DNA from: Cepaea nemoralis
Taxonomy: Eukaryota; Mollusca; Gastropoda; Stylommatophora; Helicidae
Assembly (NCBI GenBank): GCA_014155875.1
Contig: JACEFZ010003474.1
Span: 132,501-196,500 of the forward strand
Direction of reading: 5' to 3'
Length of the DNA: 64,000 nt
Shown: positions 10,415 through 20,470 of the stretch, one piece after another
How the letters are laid out: every line of letters starts with the position of its first letter
How positions within the stretch are numbered: the stretch's first letter is position 1
Notes under the pieces: model-generated
Seen by the model: only the letters and a program-made list of their open reading frames with translations
The model's database searches: none
Told to the model about the DNA's origin: nothing
Position numbers and translations under genes: made by a program

Positions 10415-10560
10415 GACATTACTGTGCGAATATGTGTATATTTCAACTTAAAGGATTTATCTAGTTAATTCACGTAAGTTGTGTGATTTCTGAAGTATGT
10501 ACCTGACGAGATGCAGCGAAATATGCCAGGCAATAAATCGTGCAATCTATTGTTTGTGAT
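10415..10560 (+). mobile_element. Penelope terminal repeat, 5' flank, inverted
   Basis: Inverted partner of 7935-8076. Together the two copies bracket the Penelope coding region with opposite orientation. Here the repeat is antisense to the element. The copies are about 90 percent or more identical by eye. Confidence 0.65.
10498..10544 (+). ncRNA. Candidate hammerhead ribozyme
   Basis: All invariant hammerhead core bases are present in order. TGTAC (stem I strand) is followed by CTGACGA (10503-10509), GATGCAGC (weak stem II), GAAA (10518-10521), a 16-nt segment that would form the very short stem III and its loop, then TC (10538-10539, cleavage after C) and GTGCA (stem I partner, 5 pairs including one G-U). 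Hammerheads are known in Penelope terminal repeats. The weak stem II and short stem III leave activity uncertain. Confidence 0.45.
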
Positions 10561-10754
10561 TTATACATGTTGAATTTGGAATGCGGTCTATTTTTTTCCT
10601 GCACGGTGTTTGATATTCAATCGCAAACGAAAATAGAAAACGCAACATATAAATAATATCTGAACTAACAAATAGTTGTCTAAATTACAACAATAATAAC
10701 GGTTTCCTTTTTGTCACGCAACGAAACACATTGGATATATGGTGCTAGCTTCAT

Positions 10755-10840
10755 ACTTTTAGACCAATCGACATTGGATGGGTGATGCCGTAAACATCAC
10801 GCCAGCCTCCTTAGCTTCCCAGAAAATGCCCTACTAATTA
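10755..10840 (-). mobile_element. SINE-C, first part (split by SINE-B)
   Basis: Body of a minus-strand SINE-C that resumes at 11079. The break is exactly where a SINE-B inserted. Confidence 0.6.
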
Positions 10841-10847
10841 TTTTAGG

Positions 10848-11078
10848 CCAGTCTCCCTGGCCTAGGTGTTAAATCCCGTATATTCTCGTGAGTAACGTAC
10901 CTGCGCGAGAATCGGTAGCGGTTCTCGCCGCGTTGGTAACTTACGGGGTATGTGAGCCTGTCGCTCAGAAAGCAATGGCAAACTACTGATCGTAATCTTG
11001 CCAAGAAATCAATAATCTGTTGAAAGATGCTGATATTGACAGCGTTGTCCTGTAAAGGATATGCAAACAAACAAACAA
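10848..11078 (+). mobile_element. SINE-B copy with target-site duplication
   Basis: Full-length copy from the tRNA-like head ('tctccctggcctaggtgtta') to the (AAAC)n tail. It is flanked by a 12-bp duplication, 'attattttaggc' (10837-10848) and 'atcattttaggc' (11079-11090). This fixes the SINE-B ends and tail structure. Confidence 0.8.
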
Positions 11079-11190
11079 ATCATTTTAGGCTGGGTGGAGC
11101 TGGGAGCCCAAGACAATGAAACCATCGCCTCCTCGAATTGGATTCGAAGACATGACCACTTGGTCCGTAGGCTCTGTCCTATCGCTGCTT
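11079..11190 (-). mobile_element. SINE-C, second part (head)
   Basis: Continuation of 10755-10840, containing 'gctgggagcccaagaca' and the B-box-like 'ggattcgaaga'. Confidence 0.6.
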
Positions 11191-11225
11191 CTATAATGTA
11201 ATGATGTTTGTGAATGTTTACTTAC

Positions 11226-11373
11226 AGAGGTACATCATCCAAGTGGAGTCTGCAAATCCTTCGAGAATGAAACCAGCAGTGGCGCTAATACCACAGATGA
11301 CACCGGTCATCTCTAGCGACAGACGGTTTTTACACACTTTGAGTGTAATGACAGCAGCCAACGACATGACAAC
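11226..11373 (-). CDS. MFS transporter exon encoding TM8-TM9
   Basis: Acceptor 'caatcggcaacag' and donor 'gtaagt', phase 0 to 1. The exon encodes VVMSLAAVITLKVCKNRLSL, EMTGVICGISATAGFILEGF and ADSTWMMYL. The last block matches the SLC46-type 'g.a.ttwmmYl' at the end of TM9. It follows the exon at 13342 in frame, and the phase-1 end fits the exon at 3743. Confidence 0.8.
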
Positions 11374-12860
11374 CTGTTGCCGATTGAATAAACAGTACAA
11401 ATTCTTGCATTACCAGAAGAGACATAAGGAGAGATTGTAACACAAGAAGCACCACCACTTACCGTTACCTGGTCACTTAACAGAAGCAAATAATAGGGCA
11501 CTGCAACCAATCATGTATGTAGTGAGATGGAACTAAGGAGGGTCGATGTGGGACTGGCTAACCCATCACGTACAAATGTTTATTTGTAAAATTCAGTCAG
11601 CAAAGAACAATGCCTAAAGACAAGGGGGGGAAAAGAATAACTCTGATAACCAAGATGGGTGGAAGCTCTTCCAAAATAAGTATTAATATGTGTGGTAAAA
11701 GCCGCGTTGAGTCTCAATTGCCGATTGCCTCCATTCATCTAGAAAAATGTCCTGAATTAGCAAATGGATACTTAGAATTATGTAAAGGGTGTATATTTAA
11801 TGACTGTGCAGTATTTGAAAATATTTCCGGACCAAGTTTTGTATTTATCTATTATGTTGCATAATCTTTACAGAGGGTGAATACAAAACTTGGAATGCAA
11901 TATTTTCAAACACTGCACAGTCATTAAAAATACACCTTATATATGGGGAAGACGTGAAGAGAGCAGCAGCAGACAGCAAAAGATGGGAATGCTTGACGTC
12001 AGTTGATCCAGGGCTTATGCTCCAATGTGGTATAAAGAGATAAGAAAAACATAAGACCCACAAAAAACAGTAACATGGACACGATGGATGGGGGACAATG
12101 GTTCTGAAATGTTATACAAATCAAGCATACTTTTGTATGCCTAAGACAGTAAATCACATTAGGTTTAAATTACGACACCGACCTATACTCAGATTATTGA
12201 TAACATCAGAGACATTCTATAACAGAAAATGATAATGACAGACAAAGCGAAATATTTAGGGCAAGAAAACAAAAACATAAACTCATCAAGATGTTAACAG
12301 CAGGCAAAATACTTCCATGAAAACTTAAGTAACTGATTTCAGTCGGTCAGCAGAAAGACAAGTTAGAATGAATACATTACAGTACGTTTAACTGGCATAT
12401 ACCATCATAAGGTCTCCGTTGTGTTATTAAAATCCACCTCATTCATTCATTCAGTAGCATGTCCTTTGCAGAACGTTGCTCCCATAACAACCATTCGGAA
12501 AATTTCTTGGTCATAAGGAATATGTCCAGCGTCCGATACACCCATCTGGAGATCATCTGTCATATCCTACACCGATCTTCTCTTTGGCCTTATCCACCTA
12601 ATAATCATAGTTTAAACCAAAAGAGCAATATAATTATAACCTAAAAAGAAGTGGATTCGATTATAAACATGTCTAGAAGTGTATACATATTAAATTAAAA
12701 ACATTTAGGCTGCTGACGTCAGTGAGAGAAAAGAGTCCGGAGATTAATGATTGAGTACGTAGAGGCTGGTTCTTTAGACGAATGCTAAGAACACCCTGGG
12801 CAGATTTGAAAGAGTAATGAAGACGATTCTGGTTACCATACTTTAGATCTTAAATATTGA
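11374..12860. other. Intronic stretch, one fold-back element only
   Basis: Apart from the inverted-repeat element at 11783-11939, no exon or repeat family was recognised. 12440-12560 faintly resembles a SINE tail but was not assigned. Confidence 0.4.
11783..11939. mobile_element. Fold-back MITE-like element
   Basis: Arms 11783-11846 and 11880-11939 are inverted copies ('tttaatgactgtgcagt' against its complement) at roughly 85 percent identity, with a 33-bp spacer. Size and shape fit a small MITE. No family is recognised. Confidence 0.65.
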
Positions 12861-13240
12861 GCACAACCCACTACTGGCAACGCTGATCGCATTCTGGTAT
12901 GAGCCTAAGGCCTATCCACGTCAATATGGAAGCACTATACTCGAGTTTTCGCCCTCGTTTGAGCTCGTCAGTAGTGCATATCCCTGACCGGATCCGGAAA
13001 CAAGCCCCGGATCACTGGCGTGTGAAGCGGGTGTGTAACCACGCGGCACACGTTGGACACAGCCAAATTATCATAACAGAATACCACAACGTCACCCATC
13101 GTAAGCTATGCTCAATATTGCCCAGTCGCCGCGACTGACGTCCGTCAATCGATGTGGACCCGAAACGATCAGGACTTCTCACTGGCAAGGAACACCAGTC
13201 CTCCTAAATCCAATGAGCAATAATCAAATTGATTAATTTG
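12860..13240 (+). mobile_element. GC-rich repeat E, copy 1
   Basis: Begins 'attgagcacaacccactact' and carries 'gagctcgtcagtagtgcata', 'ccggatccggaaaca' and 'ccacccatcg'-like blocks shared with copies at 27480, 56915 and 57309. Its 3' flank ('ggttatttcgggatttgaa') equals the sequence preceding copies 3 and 4, so the unit may originally have been tandem. No coding domain is recognised. The class is unknown. Confidence 0.75.
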
Positions 13241-13341
13241 GTTATTTCGGGATTTGAATTTTAAATTATATCAACAAAGCGTCTATGTATGTATGTAGTA
13301 GTTACATTGGCACTCATTTTGTATTTAGAGTTACAACTTAC

Positions 13342-13530
13342 CATTCTGACTGCACCGAAAATCCCGATAGCTACAGAACTCCAGCATATGGGTCTATTGA
13401 GTACAAATAAAGTCTCTATACTCGACTTGCCTATATTAGCAAATATTAATGTGAAGTGCGCAGCCAGACCCAAGATGAACTGAAGTCGCAAAGAACTTCC
13501 TTTGGTTTTCGAAAAGTAAACTCCAAATGT
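13342..13530 (-). CDS. MFS transporter exon encoding TM7-TM8
   Basis: A 63-codon exon with acceptor 'aattcctttcag' and donor 'gtaagt', phase 0 on both sides. It encodes TFGVYFSKTKGSSLRL, the hydrophobic QFILGLAAHFTLIFAN, then SIETLFVLNRPICWSSVAIG. The 'LY.l..PlCW....iG' pattern after TM7 is typical of SLC46/proton-coupled folate transporters and is the best family evidence in the gene. Confidence 0.85.
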
Positions 13531-13669
13531 CTGAAAGGAATTAAATGTAAATTATTGTAAATGTCATGTTATCGTTATGCTCATTCTATACACCAACTGA
13601 ATGGATTATATTTTAACAGGACCATGCCATTGTAGTTTTGTGATCGCTGCTACCACTAGGAGTGCTTAC

Positions 13670-13745
13670 CGTGGCAGTCAACTCACCACTAGTGTAATCA
13701 GCAGCAGCCGTGACGGTTCTCTTGGCGCAGTGGCTGTTGTAATAG
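13670..13745 (-). CDS. Candidate MFS transporter exon (TM6-TM7 loop)
   Basis: A 76-bp minus-strand segment between acceptor 'gatggtaacag' and donor 'gtaagc'. It encodes YYNSHCAKRTVTAAADYTSG then ELTAT, and its phase-0 end matches the exon 124 bp downstream (entry phase 0). This position should be the variable cytoplasmic loop, so the residues cannot confirm it. A weak polypyrimidine tract lowers confidence. Confidence 0.4.
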
Positions 13746-14159
13746 CTGTTACCATCAGATGTGATATGTATGACCACATATTGATCGTATAGTAGTTCAT
13801 TATTATTTAATCGCCTTCATGTGAGCTGCTCCTCATACTAGACTTGTGTAACATTGATATACAAGTCAACACCTGCAACTATTATTAATCACCTTGCCCA
13901 GGATCGTGACTTTTGTTAGGTAAGATTCAACAATGCTTACAATACTGAGCCCATTGACACATTATAAAAAAAACCCAAACTGTTAAACTCTTAGCAATTT
14001 TCAACAACTAACTTTCTCAATACTTAATTTCCTCTGGTTGGACTCTAGATGCAGACTTACAGTTGAATATCCAAACTTCATTTTCTCTCTCCCCGGTAAT
14101 CTATATTTTAAGAATGATCCTCTCCCTGTCTCCCTACTGGTATATAATAAACTCGCCTT

Positions 14160-14430
14160 TTTTGTCCCTCTTTCAAAGAAGTCTCAAGTCGCAAGTCTTC
14201 TCTCTCCAAAGCAGTCTCACGTCCTCTCTCCAGAGAAGTCTTAGAGTCTTCCGAGCCCACTTTCACTCCAAAGCAGTTTTCGAGAGTCTTCTATCTTCTC
14301 TATCCAAAGCAGTCGCTTCTTCTCTCTCACCAAAGCAGTCTCCCGTCCTCTCTCTTTCCACCGAAGTCTTAGAGAGTCTTCTGAGCCTTCTCTCTCTTTC
14401 TCCAAAGCAGTCTTCGAGAGTCTCCTTAAT
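14160..14430 (+). repeat. CT-rich degenerate minisatellite
   Basis: About ten variable units with the core 'tctctccaaagcagtct'. Unit length drifts. It is intronic. Confidence 0.7.
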
Positions 14431-14542
14431 TTGCACCTAGCTACTTATAAATACCCTTCCATTGTGCGAGTACTTTCATCATGCTTTTTCCGTTACTCAC
14501 GAAAGTTCACATGTACACACCTTAAACTCCAGGTACTCTCGT

Positions 14543-14660
14543 CGAACCAGACACAACATAGACACCCTTCAAGTCTGACCTTAAACGTTTCTCAGCCAGA
14601 CACAATATAGACACCCTTCAATTCTGACCTTAAACGTTTCTCAGCCAGACACAACAAACA
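14543..14660 (+). repeat. Tandem duplication, about 52-bp unit
   Basis: Two and a half copies of a unit with 'cagacacaa.atagacaccc' and 'tctgaccttaaacgtttctc'. Confidence 0.75.
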
Positions 14661-14811
14661 CCCGTTCACACCCAACTCCGTGCAATAAAAGACCCCGATT
14701 TGTTTAATTTTCTCTACAAGTTGCACTACAAACTCGCTGACCATCCCACACTAAACAACCTTAAACGCGCCCCTTCCTAACTTTGTATTTTCTTTAACCT
14801 AACTTGCTGGG

Positions 14812-15045
14812 TTGCCGGTCTCTCTGGTCTAGGGGTTACACGACTTTCTCCGTAACCCCGTATACTCTCGTAACGTGACGTGACGTGCACGAGAATTGGT
14901 AGCGGTTCTCTCCGCGTCGGTAACTTATGGGGTATGTGAGCCGGACGCTCAGAAAGCGATGGCAAACTACTGAGCGTAATCTTGCCAAGAAATCAACAAT
15001 CAGCTGAAAGATGCTGATGCTGACAGCGATGTCCTGTAAAGGATA
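14812..15045 (+). mobile_element. SINE-B copy with clear tRNA-like head
   Basis: The head 'ggtctctctggtctaggggt' has an A-box-like 'tggtctaggggtta'. The rest matches the copy at 10848, ending at 'cctgtaaaggata'. The AAAC tail is replaced by a G run. Confidence 0.75.
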
Positions 15046-15282
15046 TACGGGGGGGGGGCCTTGCTGGGTTGGGGTAGGCTGACCTGAGTACGCCATCCCG
15101 CCTTACCCAGCCTAATCGGTTACAATAATCACAGACCACTTCTCCCCCTGGGTATTGGGCTGGAGTCTGTTGACACTGAAATACCTAAATACCAGAAAGG
15201 AAACATGAACAACGTAGGCCTAATTTCAGCCTATGTTTGCGCTGGATCATGACCTGACTACACTTTATTTTGTTGCTTCACA
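15046..15282. other. Unassigned stretch before LINE
   Basis: Nothing recognised. 'ggagtctgttgacactgaaa' slightly resembles 2740-2765 on the other strand but is too short to interpret. Confidence 0.3.
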
Positions 15283-16977
15283 GATGATCCAACTGAAATA
15301 ATTAACAGCGAAAATGGAGAACCAATAAGTGAACAAAAACAAATCCTAATAAGATGGAAGCAGTATTTCGAACAACTTCTCAACATCCCATCAGATGTCA
15401 CAGTAATTCAAGAGACCTATACAGATGTCACCGAAGAACTAGAACCAGACATACTAAAAGAAGAAATTATAGAAGCCATCAGATTAGCCCCATTGAACAA
15501 ATCACCAGGACAGGATGAAATACCAAATGAACTAATTAAAGCAGCAAGAGAAGTAGGAACAGCTTGGCTACATAGACTATTCAATCATGTTTGGGTAGAA
15601 CAACAGACACCACGAGATTGGGGAAATGCCATAATTATCCCAATTTGGAAAAACAAAGGCAGCAAAAGAGACTGCACACAATACAGAGGCATTTCACTGT
15701 TGAGTCATACTGGGAAAATATTTTGCAAAATTCTTGAAAAAAGATTACGAACTACTTTAGAACCCCAGCTAAGCGAAACACAACTTGGATTTAGGAAAAA
15801 CAAAGGATGCACAGATGCAATTTTTGCTCTTAGACAACTTATAGAAAAATCAATTGAATTCAATGAAACACTCTACTTAGCCTTTGTCGACCAAGAAAAG
15901 GCATTCGATAGAGTAGATAGAAACAAGTTGTGGCAAATCCTTAAACAATATGGAGTGAGTACACATCTAACAAACCTATGTAGAAGTTTATACAACAACA
16001 GTGAATGCATAGTGAGAGCAACTGGAGGACACTCAGAACCCTTCACCATAAGATCTGGAGTACGACAAGGTTGTGTCCTGTCCCCTCTCTTGTTCATAAC
16101 ATATATAGACAACATATGTAAAGAAACCAGCCAAGCAGAGATAGCAAGAATACCACATGACGAGAACACAGAAGAAGAACCATCTGCAAATCTAACCATT
16201 AGAGAACTCCTGTTTGCGGACGACCAAGCACTAATAGCAAAATCAGAAGCTGAATTACAAGACCACATGAATAGTCTAAATGAAATGTGTAGGGAACATA
16301 ACATGAAAATTAGCACAAGCAAAACAGAGGTAATGACTATAACTAAAGAAGAACAAACAACAACAATTCACCTAAACGAACATCCCTTGAAACAAGTGAA
16401 GAGTTTCAAGTACCTGGGAAGTATAATATCATCAAATGGCAGATCAGAAGACGAGATCGAAAATAGGTGCAATAAGGCAAATCAACTCATTGGACAAATG
16501 GCACCAATACTAAAGAACAAACATGTATCAGTAACTACTAAGAAAGCACTTTACAACACAATATTCCTACCAGCTCTATGCTACCAATGCCAAACCTGGA
16601 CAATGACAGAAAAAGAGAAAAGAAAAATCACAACAACAGAAATGAGGTTCCTGAGAAGAATACTCAACGTATCAAGAAGAGATAAGATCAGAAATGAAGA
16701 AATCAGGACTAAAGTGGGGGTTATAGCAGCACTAGATTTTATTAGAAAGCAGCAAGTCAAATGGTTTGGCCATGCAAGTAGGTTACCAGTCAACAGCATA
16801 CCACAACAAGCAATGATGTACAGACCAGATGGAAACAGAGGAAGGGGCCGACCACGTAAACGTTGGACGGAGGGAATAGCAGAGTCCATGGGAATGTCGA
16901 TATATGAAGCGCATAATCGGGCACTCTCACGAAGTTTATACTTCACCTCGACACCGCAAGGTACAAGAGGAACATGA
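15283..16977 (+). CDS. LINE reverse transcriptase (open, truncated at N-terminus)
   Basis: About 565 codons without a stop; the first ATG is at 15493, but coding similarity starts at 15283. RT blocks in order are NKSPGQDEIPNELIK, YRGISLLSHTGKIF, ETQLGFRKNKGCTDAIF, LAFVDQEKAFDRVDR (motif A), RSGVRQGCVLSPLLF (motif B), ELLFADDQALIAKSE (motif C) and FKYLGSIISSNGRSEDE. The C-terminus has VKWFGHASRLP and GRGRPRKRW, the usual end of RTE-like proteins. Motif C is FADDQ rather than FADDI/T. The endonuclease is missing, so it is not autonomous. Confidence 0.9.
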   Translation, partial: DDPTEIINSENGEPISEQKQILIRWKQYFEQLLNIPSDVTVIQETYTDVTEELEPDILKEEIIEAIRLAPLNKSPGQDEIPNELIKAAREVGTAWLHRLFNHVWVEQQTPRDWGNAIIIPIWKNKGSKRDCTQYRGISLLSHTGKIFCKILEKRLRTTLEPQLSETQLGFRKNKGCTDAIFALRQLIEKSIEFNETLYLAFVDQEKAFDRVDRNKLWQILKQYGVSTHLTNLCRSLYNNSECIVRATGGHSEPFTIRSGVRQGCVLSPLLFITYIDNICKETSQAEIARIPHDENTEEEPSANLTIRELLFADDQALIAKSEAELQDHMNSLNEMCREHNMKISTSKTEVMTITKEEQTTTIHLNEHPLKQVKSFKYLGSIISSNGRSEDEIENRCNKANQLIGQMAPILKNKHVSVTTKKALYNTIFLPALCYQCQTWTMTEKEKRKITTTEMRFLRRILNVSRRDKIRNEEIRTKVGVIAALDFIRKQQVKWFGHASRLPVNSIPQQAMMYRPDGNRGRGRPRKRWTEGIAESMGMSIYEAHNRALSRSLYFTSTPQGTRGT

Positions 16978-17000
16978 TGAGATGAGATGAGACAGATGTA
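15283..17000 (+). mobile_element. 5'-truncated LINE with open RT frame
   Basis: Non-LTR element that begins inside the RT coding region and ends with a (GATGA)n tail at 16975-16995. Tails of short tandem repeats rather than poly(A) are usual for RTE-related and some Jockey-like elements. The insertion lies in an intron of the transporter gene in antisense orientation. Confidence 0.85.
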
Positions 17001-17189
17001 AACTTGAGGCGTAGCAATTAGGCATCAATACTTGGGTGGGTTGTGCATATAGAAAGACTTCATTGTGACTGTCATTACCGTGGAAATAACAATGTTCCAC
17101 ATTCATACAGTATCAGTAAGTATGTATGTTGAGTATTTCAGCCATACTATGATTTATCTATCTACTTCACATGAGATATACTACTGCAG

Positions 17190-17260
17190 TATGAATCTGA
17201 CCATTTGCAGCGAAATATGCCAGGCAATAAATTGTGAAACCAATCTTTTATGTCTTCTGG
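17190..17260 (+). mobile_element. Penelope terminal repeat fragment
   Basis: 'gcagcgaaatatgccaggca' and flanks match the repeat at 10415. The hammerhead-like core is destroyed upstream of GAAA. Confidence 0.6.
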
Positions 17261-17439
17261 GTTAAGATGTAAAGTTCCAGGACCTAGCTGGTTCGTAAGC
17301 TTCGAAAGAGGAAGGAGTTCTCTGCCGGTGGATATGGTACTTCTATATCGTGATGGGTGGAAAGTTTCTACATCAACCTGACTTCTATAGGATTCAAACG
17401 ACCTTATCATCATTGTATGCCACTTAAAAGAGTTAAAGC

Positions 17440-17660
17440 TTAGTAGTTCAGTGGATTCACCAACGAACCAATTAACGACACATTTCCGAGTGCCATTCGC
17501 GTGAGACTGTTGACCACACTCTCTTAGAATGTCCAGAGCTTGACGACATTAGGAAAAACAATCTTCATTTCCAATGCCAGATTCTGCTGCCATTTATCTC
17601 TCGAAGAAGTATAGACCTCAACCACCTCACACCAAGCTCTGTGTAGACATGGTTATGGGT
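17440..17660 (+). pseudogene. 3' end of a Jockey/I-type LINE
   Basis: One frame reads CHSRETVDHTLLECPELDD then IRKNNLHFQ. This is the C-terminal zinc-knuckle motif 'C...ET..H.LleCP..d..R' that follows RNase H in I/Jockey-type LINEs. No other part of the element is present. Confidence 0.65.
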
Positions 17661-18020
17661 GGTTGGATTTCTCTGCTAAAGTGTTCAAATGGACGGGCAA
17701 GTGAGTCTCAATCCCCATTGTTTTTAAATGATTAATATGGTCCTTGACTCGCATTAATTTGTTCCCACAGGAAAGACGCATATTCTCTAAAATGCTACTC
17801 AACTTGTTTGTTAATGTTGTGGCATAGGTTCTTAATACTGTTTAACTCCTGCTAAATTTGCCTTTAGCCGTGGAAAGGTGTCCCCTTACCTCTCTTACAT
17901 AACACCGTGCAGAATGTAGAGTTATATTTTATTTACTAAAGGTATAAGTTCTTAAACTTATCAAAACAGTAGAAATCAATGCACCAGAAAACCAATTTAA
18001 AATTACAATGGTAAACAATT
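17661..18020. other. Intronic stretch, nothing recognised
   Basis: AT-rich, without motif or repeat match. Confidence 0.4.
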
Positions 18021-18022
18021 GA

Positions 18023-18180
18023 TATTACTGTGCGAACATGTGTATATTTCAGCTTGAAAGATGTATCTAGTTATTATCTACGTTGTGCGACATCTGCAGT
18101 ATGTACCTGACTAGATACAGCGAAATATGCCAGGCAGTAAATCGTACATTCTATGGTTTGTGTCTTCGTTATTCAAGTAT
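18023..18180 (+). mobile_element. Solo Penelope terminal repeat
   Basis: Diverged copy of 10415-10560 without adjacent Penelope coding sequence. The hammerhead stem I here pairs TGTAC with GTACA, turning a G-U pair into A-U. The core reads CTGACTA, so one invariant G is lost. Confidence 0.65.
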
Positions 18181-18650
18181 CAGAAAACATTGCAGACCTT
18201 CATTCAAGTTAGTTCATATGCATGATGGGTGATATCTTAACTTCCACTTGGCAAGATGATCTTAGAACTATTTGTGCTTGTTATTAGCTAGTCTACAACG
18301 GTCAGAACTGCTTACTGTTTAGTTTTGTCACATTGCAATTTGCATCCAACTGAATTACACCACGATGATTGAGTGTATCAAACAGTCTCAACATGATTTA
18401 TCTTTTGTCGCCGTCTTAACACATTGTTGATGCATACTTCTATTTAAGATAAAAGCTAGTTATCAGTTAATAGCTACTTCAGAAGGGTACAGTGTGACCT
18501 AAAATTTTATTTGTGTTTTAACTTATTTCTTAGATTACAAGTTGCATATGAATAACATTAGATGCATGATACACAGTAACCCCTATTAAATTATACATTT
18601 ATTATACACATGTTTTACTTCTTCTGCATCTTCAGCAAATACATGTACAT
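18181..18650. other. Intronic stretch, nothing recognised
   Basis: No coding or repeat signal seen. Confidence 0.4.
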
Positions 18651-18654
18651 CACA

Positions 18655-18778
18655 AATGACATACACCAACACAAAACATAAACAATACAAAACATATACA
18701 ACACAAAACATATACAACACAAAACATATACAACACAAAGCTTACACAACACAAAAACATATACAACACAAGACATTA
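18655..18778 (+). repeat. Short tandem repeat with 'acacaaaacatatacaa' core
   Basis: About six imperfect units of 16-19 bp. Confidence 0.8.
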
Positions 18779-19068
18779 ATCATATCCCGTGTCATGTCAG
18801 GCTATTCTTTTGGACGACTTAATGAAGTTTGATAAAGTTCAACGCACCATAAATAAAACTGTGTAACTCCACGGACAGATACCATGGCGGGTTCCTCTAA
18901 TTTCCCCATTAAATAACAAAGGAATTTGAAATGAAAAATCGTTAGTACACCTGGTAATACCTGACGATATTAACTCAAATAGATGTATGCGTAAATATGG
19001 TTAGCAAGATAAGAAAGCACGTAATGGCAAGAAGACTCCGATAATTTTCACTTACCGAAATATTTCAT
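18779..19068. other. Intronic stretch, nothing recognised
   Basis: No coding or repeat signal seen. Confidence 0.4.
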
Positions 19069-19405
19069 AAATCATCATCATCATCATCATCAATAGCTTT
19101 GCCAACTAGCGTGGGTAATTAAGCTTCCCCACACCTTGCTATCTCCAACACGTTTACTCCCATCCGTGCCATGAAACAAGACTGTCAAGAATTTTCTCTC
19201 GCTGTCTCTTTCTATCTCTCTTTCCACAAATCTTTCCGGTTGTCACATGTTCCGATTTTTGGCTTTTCATAATATGGCCAAAATAAAAAATGAAGGCTGC
19301 CATTTTTAGGATGTTTGTAAAAAGCAAGTTTGCAACTTAGCCTCCCTCAAAATGTCCAGATTAATCAGTTTTGTTGTCCAAAGAATGTTCAGCATTCTTG
19401 TGGTG
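19069..19405 (-). mobile_element. RTE-type LINE 3' end
   Basis: The minus strand decays from MLNILWTTKLIN (compare the 'RML.I.WT' block of intact copies) to a (GAT)n tail, seen as (ATC)n at 19069-19093. It is homologous to 25083-25400. Confidence 0.65.
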
Positions 19406-19732
19406 TTTGGGGAAAATGCAAATATTCAATGAAAACCAACCTTTTTTATATGCATCTTTACATTCCAGGAAAATGGGCGCTTTTGTTGTAGGGTCTCGGG
19501 GAGCAGAAATATTGTCACCAGAAGTGGAACCACCAAAAGACAATTGCATACTAACACTGGAACGAAGAATCCTGCTGCTTAATCAAATAGCCCACCGCCA
19601 ACTGCAAATAAATTCAAAAATAATGCAATGTCAGCAGCAAACAATAAAAATAATTCCAAGTAAAAAATGACACTCAAATAACGGTATATGACACAGTAAT
19701 CCCTGAACTTTAAAATAGTCGCTTAAAAGTCG
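19406..19732. other. Unassigned stretch with a 99-codon plus-strand frame
   Basis: The plus-strand frame at 19371-19670 has no recognised motif and partly overlaps the LINE 3' end, so no gene is called. Confidence 0.35.
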
Positions 19733-19920
19733 GTTATCCCATATGGCTTGGTCTCTTTCCGCAGCGCGGAAAGCGTCGCACAAAGCACGAACTCCGTAGC
19801 TCTAGCGACGACCCACAGGAGTCTCCGAAAAATTTCACCCGTGAACCGAAGGACGCGGCCCGGAATCGAACCCACAACCTTCGGAGCCCAAGTCAAACGG
19901 CTTGACCACTTCTCCACGGA
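19733..19920 (-). mobile_element. SINE-A copy, tRNA-derived
   Basis: On the minus strand the head reads 'tctccgtggagaagtggtca' (A box), with B box 'gggttcgattcc'. The body ends near 'ccatatgggataac'. The head is close to a real tRNA gene but the cloverleaf is incomplete. Other copies are at 3493 and 49919. Confidence 0.8.
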
Positions 19921-20384
19921 GACTCCTCAATCTCTGAACTATGCAAGTGAAGGGATGAATTTGAAAGATATGAAACAGCTGTAAAAGAAATCAGATATTG
20001 GTTCTGAGGAATTTCAAACTCACAGATGTATTTAAAGAAGATTCCCGTAAAGTTAATGCACCAGAAGTGTATCTGAATGACTGAGCAAGGTTTTGTATCA
20101 CTACATTTTAGATAAATGTTGACATTTGAGACTCTAAAGTTAACAAAGTAAAGGGCGTTTTGTATTTTGTATTTGACAAACATTAAACGATTACTCAAAT
20201 ATGCTGGATTTCAGCCATTAGGTGTTTAAAACTACCTTTGTCTAGACAAAAAGACTTTATTGTGAATCTACGATTACTGTGTTGATTAAAAAAATACTCC
20301 ACTGTCAAACAGTATAGGTGATTATATGTTTTATGTATTTCAGTCAAAATAAATCCACCTGTTCATTTCAACTGACATAAAACT
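19921..20384. other. Intronic stretch; weak exon-like segment only
   Basis: The minus strand near 20085-20040 has an acceptor-like 'gtcattcag' followed by hydrophobic codons (IHFWCINFTGIFFKYI). This is where a missing transporter exon could lie, but the residues do not match the expected TM5-TM6 pattern, so it is not called. Confidence 0.2.
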
Positions 20385-20470
20385 CTACAATTGCACCTAA
20401 CGAGATGCAGCGAAATATGCCAGGCGACAAATTGTGAAACCCATTGTTTATGTATTAGTGTTGTTGTTTT
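20385..20470 (+). mobile_element. Penelope terminal repeat fragment
   Basis: Matches 10490-10560. The core reads CTAACGA, so it is not a functional hammerhead. Confidence 0.6.

Noticed and set aside
19371..19670. 99-codon plus-strand frame
   Set aside because: Starts in the antisense of a LINE 3' end, with no recognised motif or conservation evidence.
19930..20090. Missing transporter exon
   Set aside because: There is an acceptor-like site and hydrophobic codons, but no fit to the expected TM5-TM6 pattern and no compatible donor.
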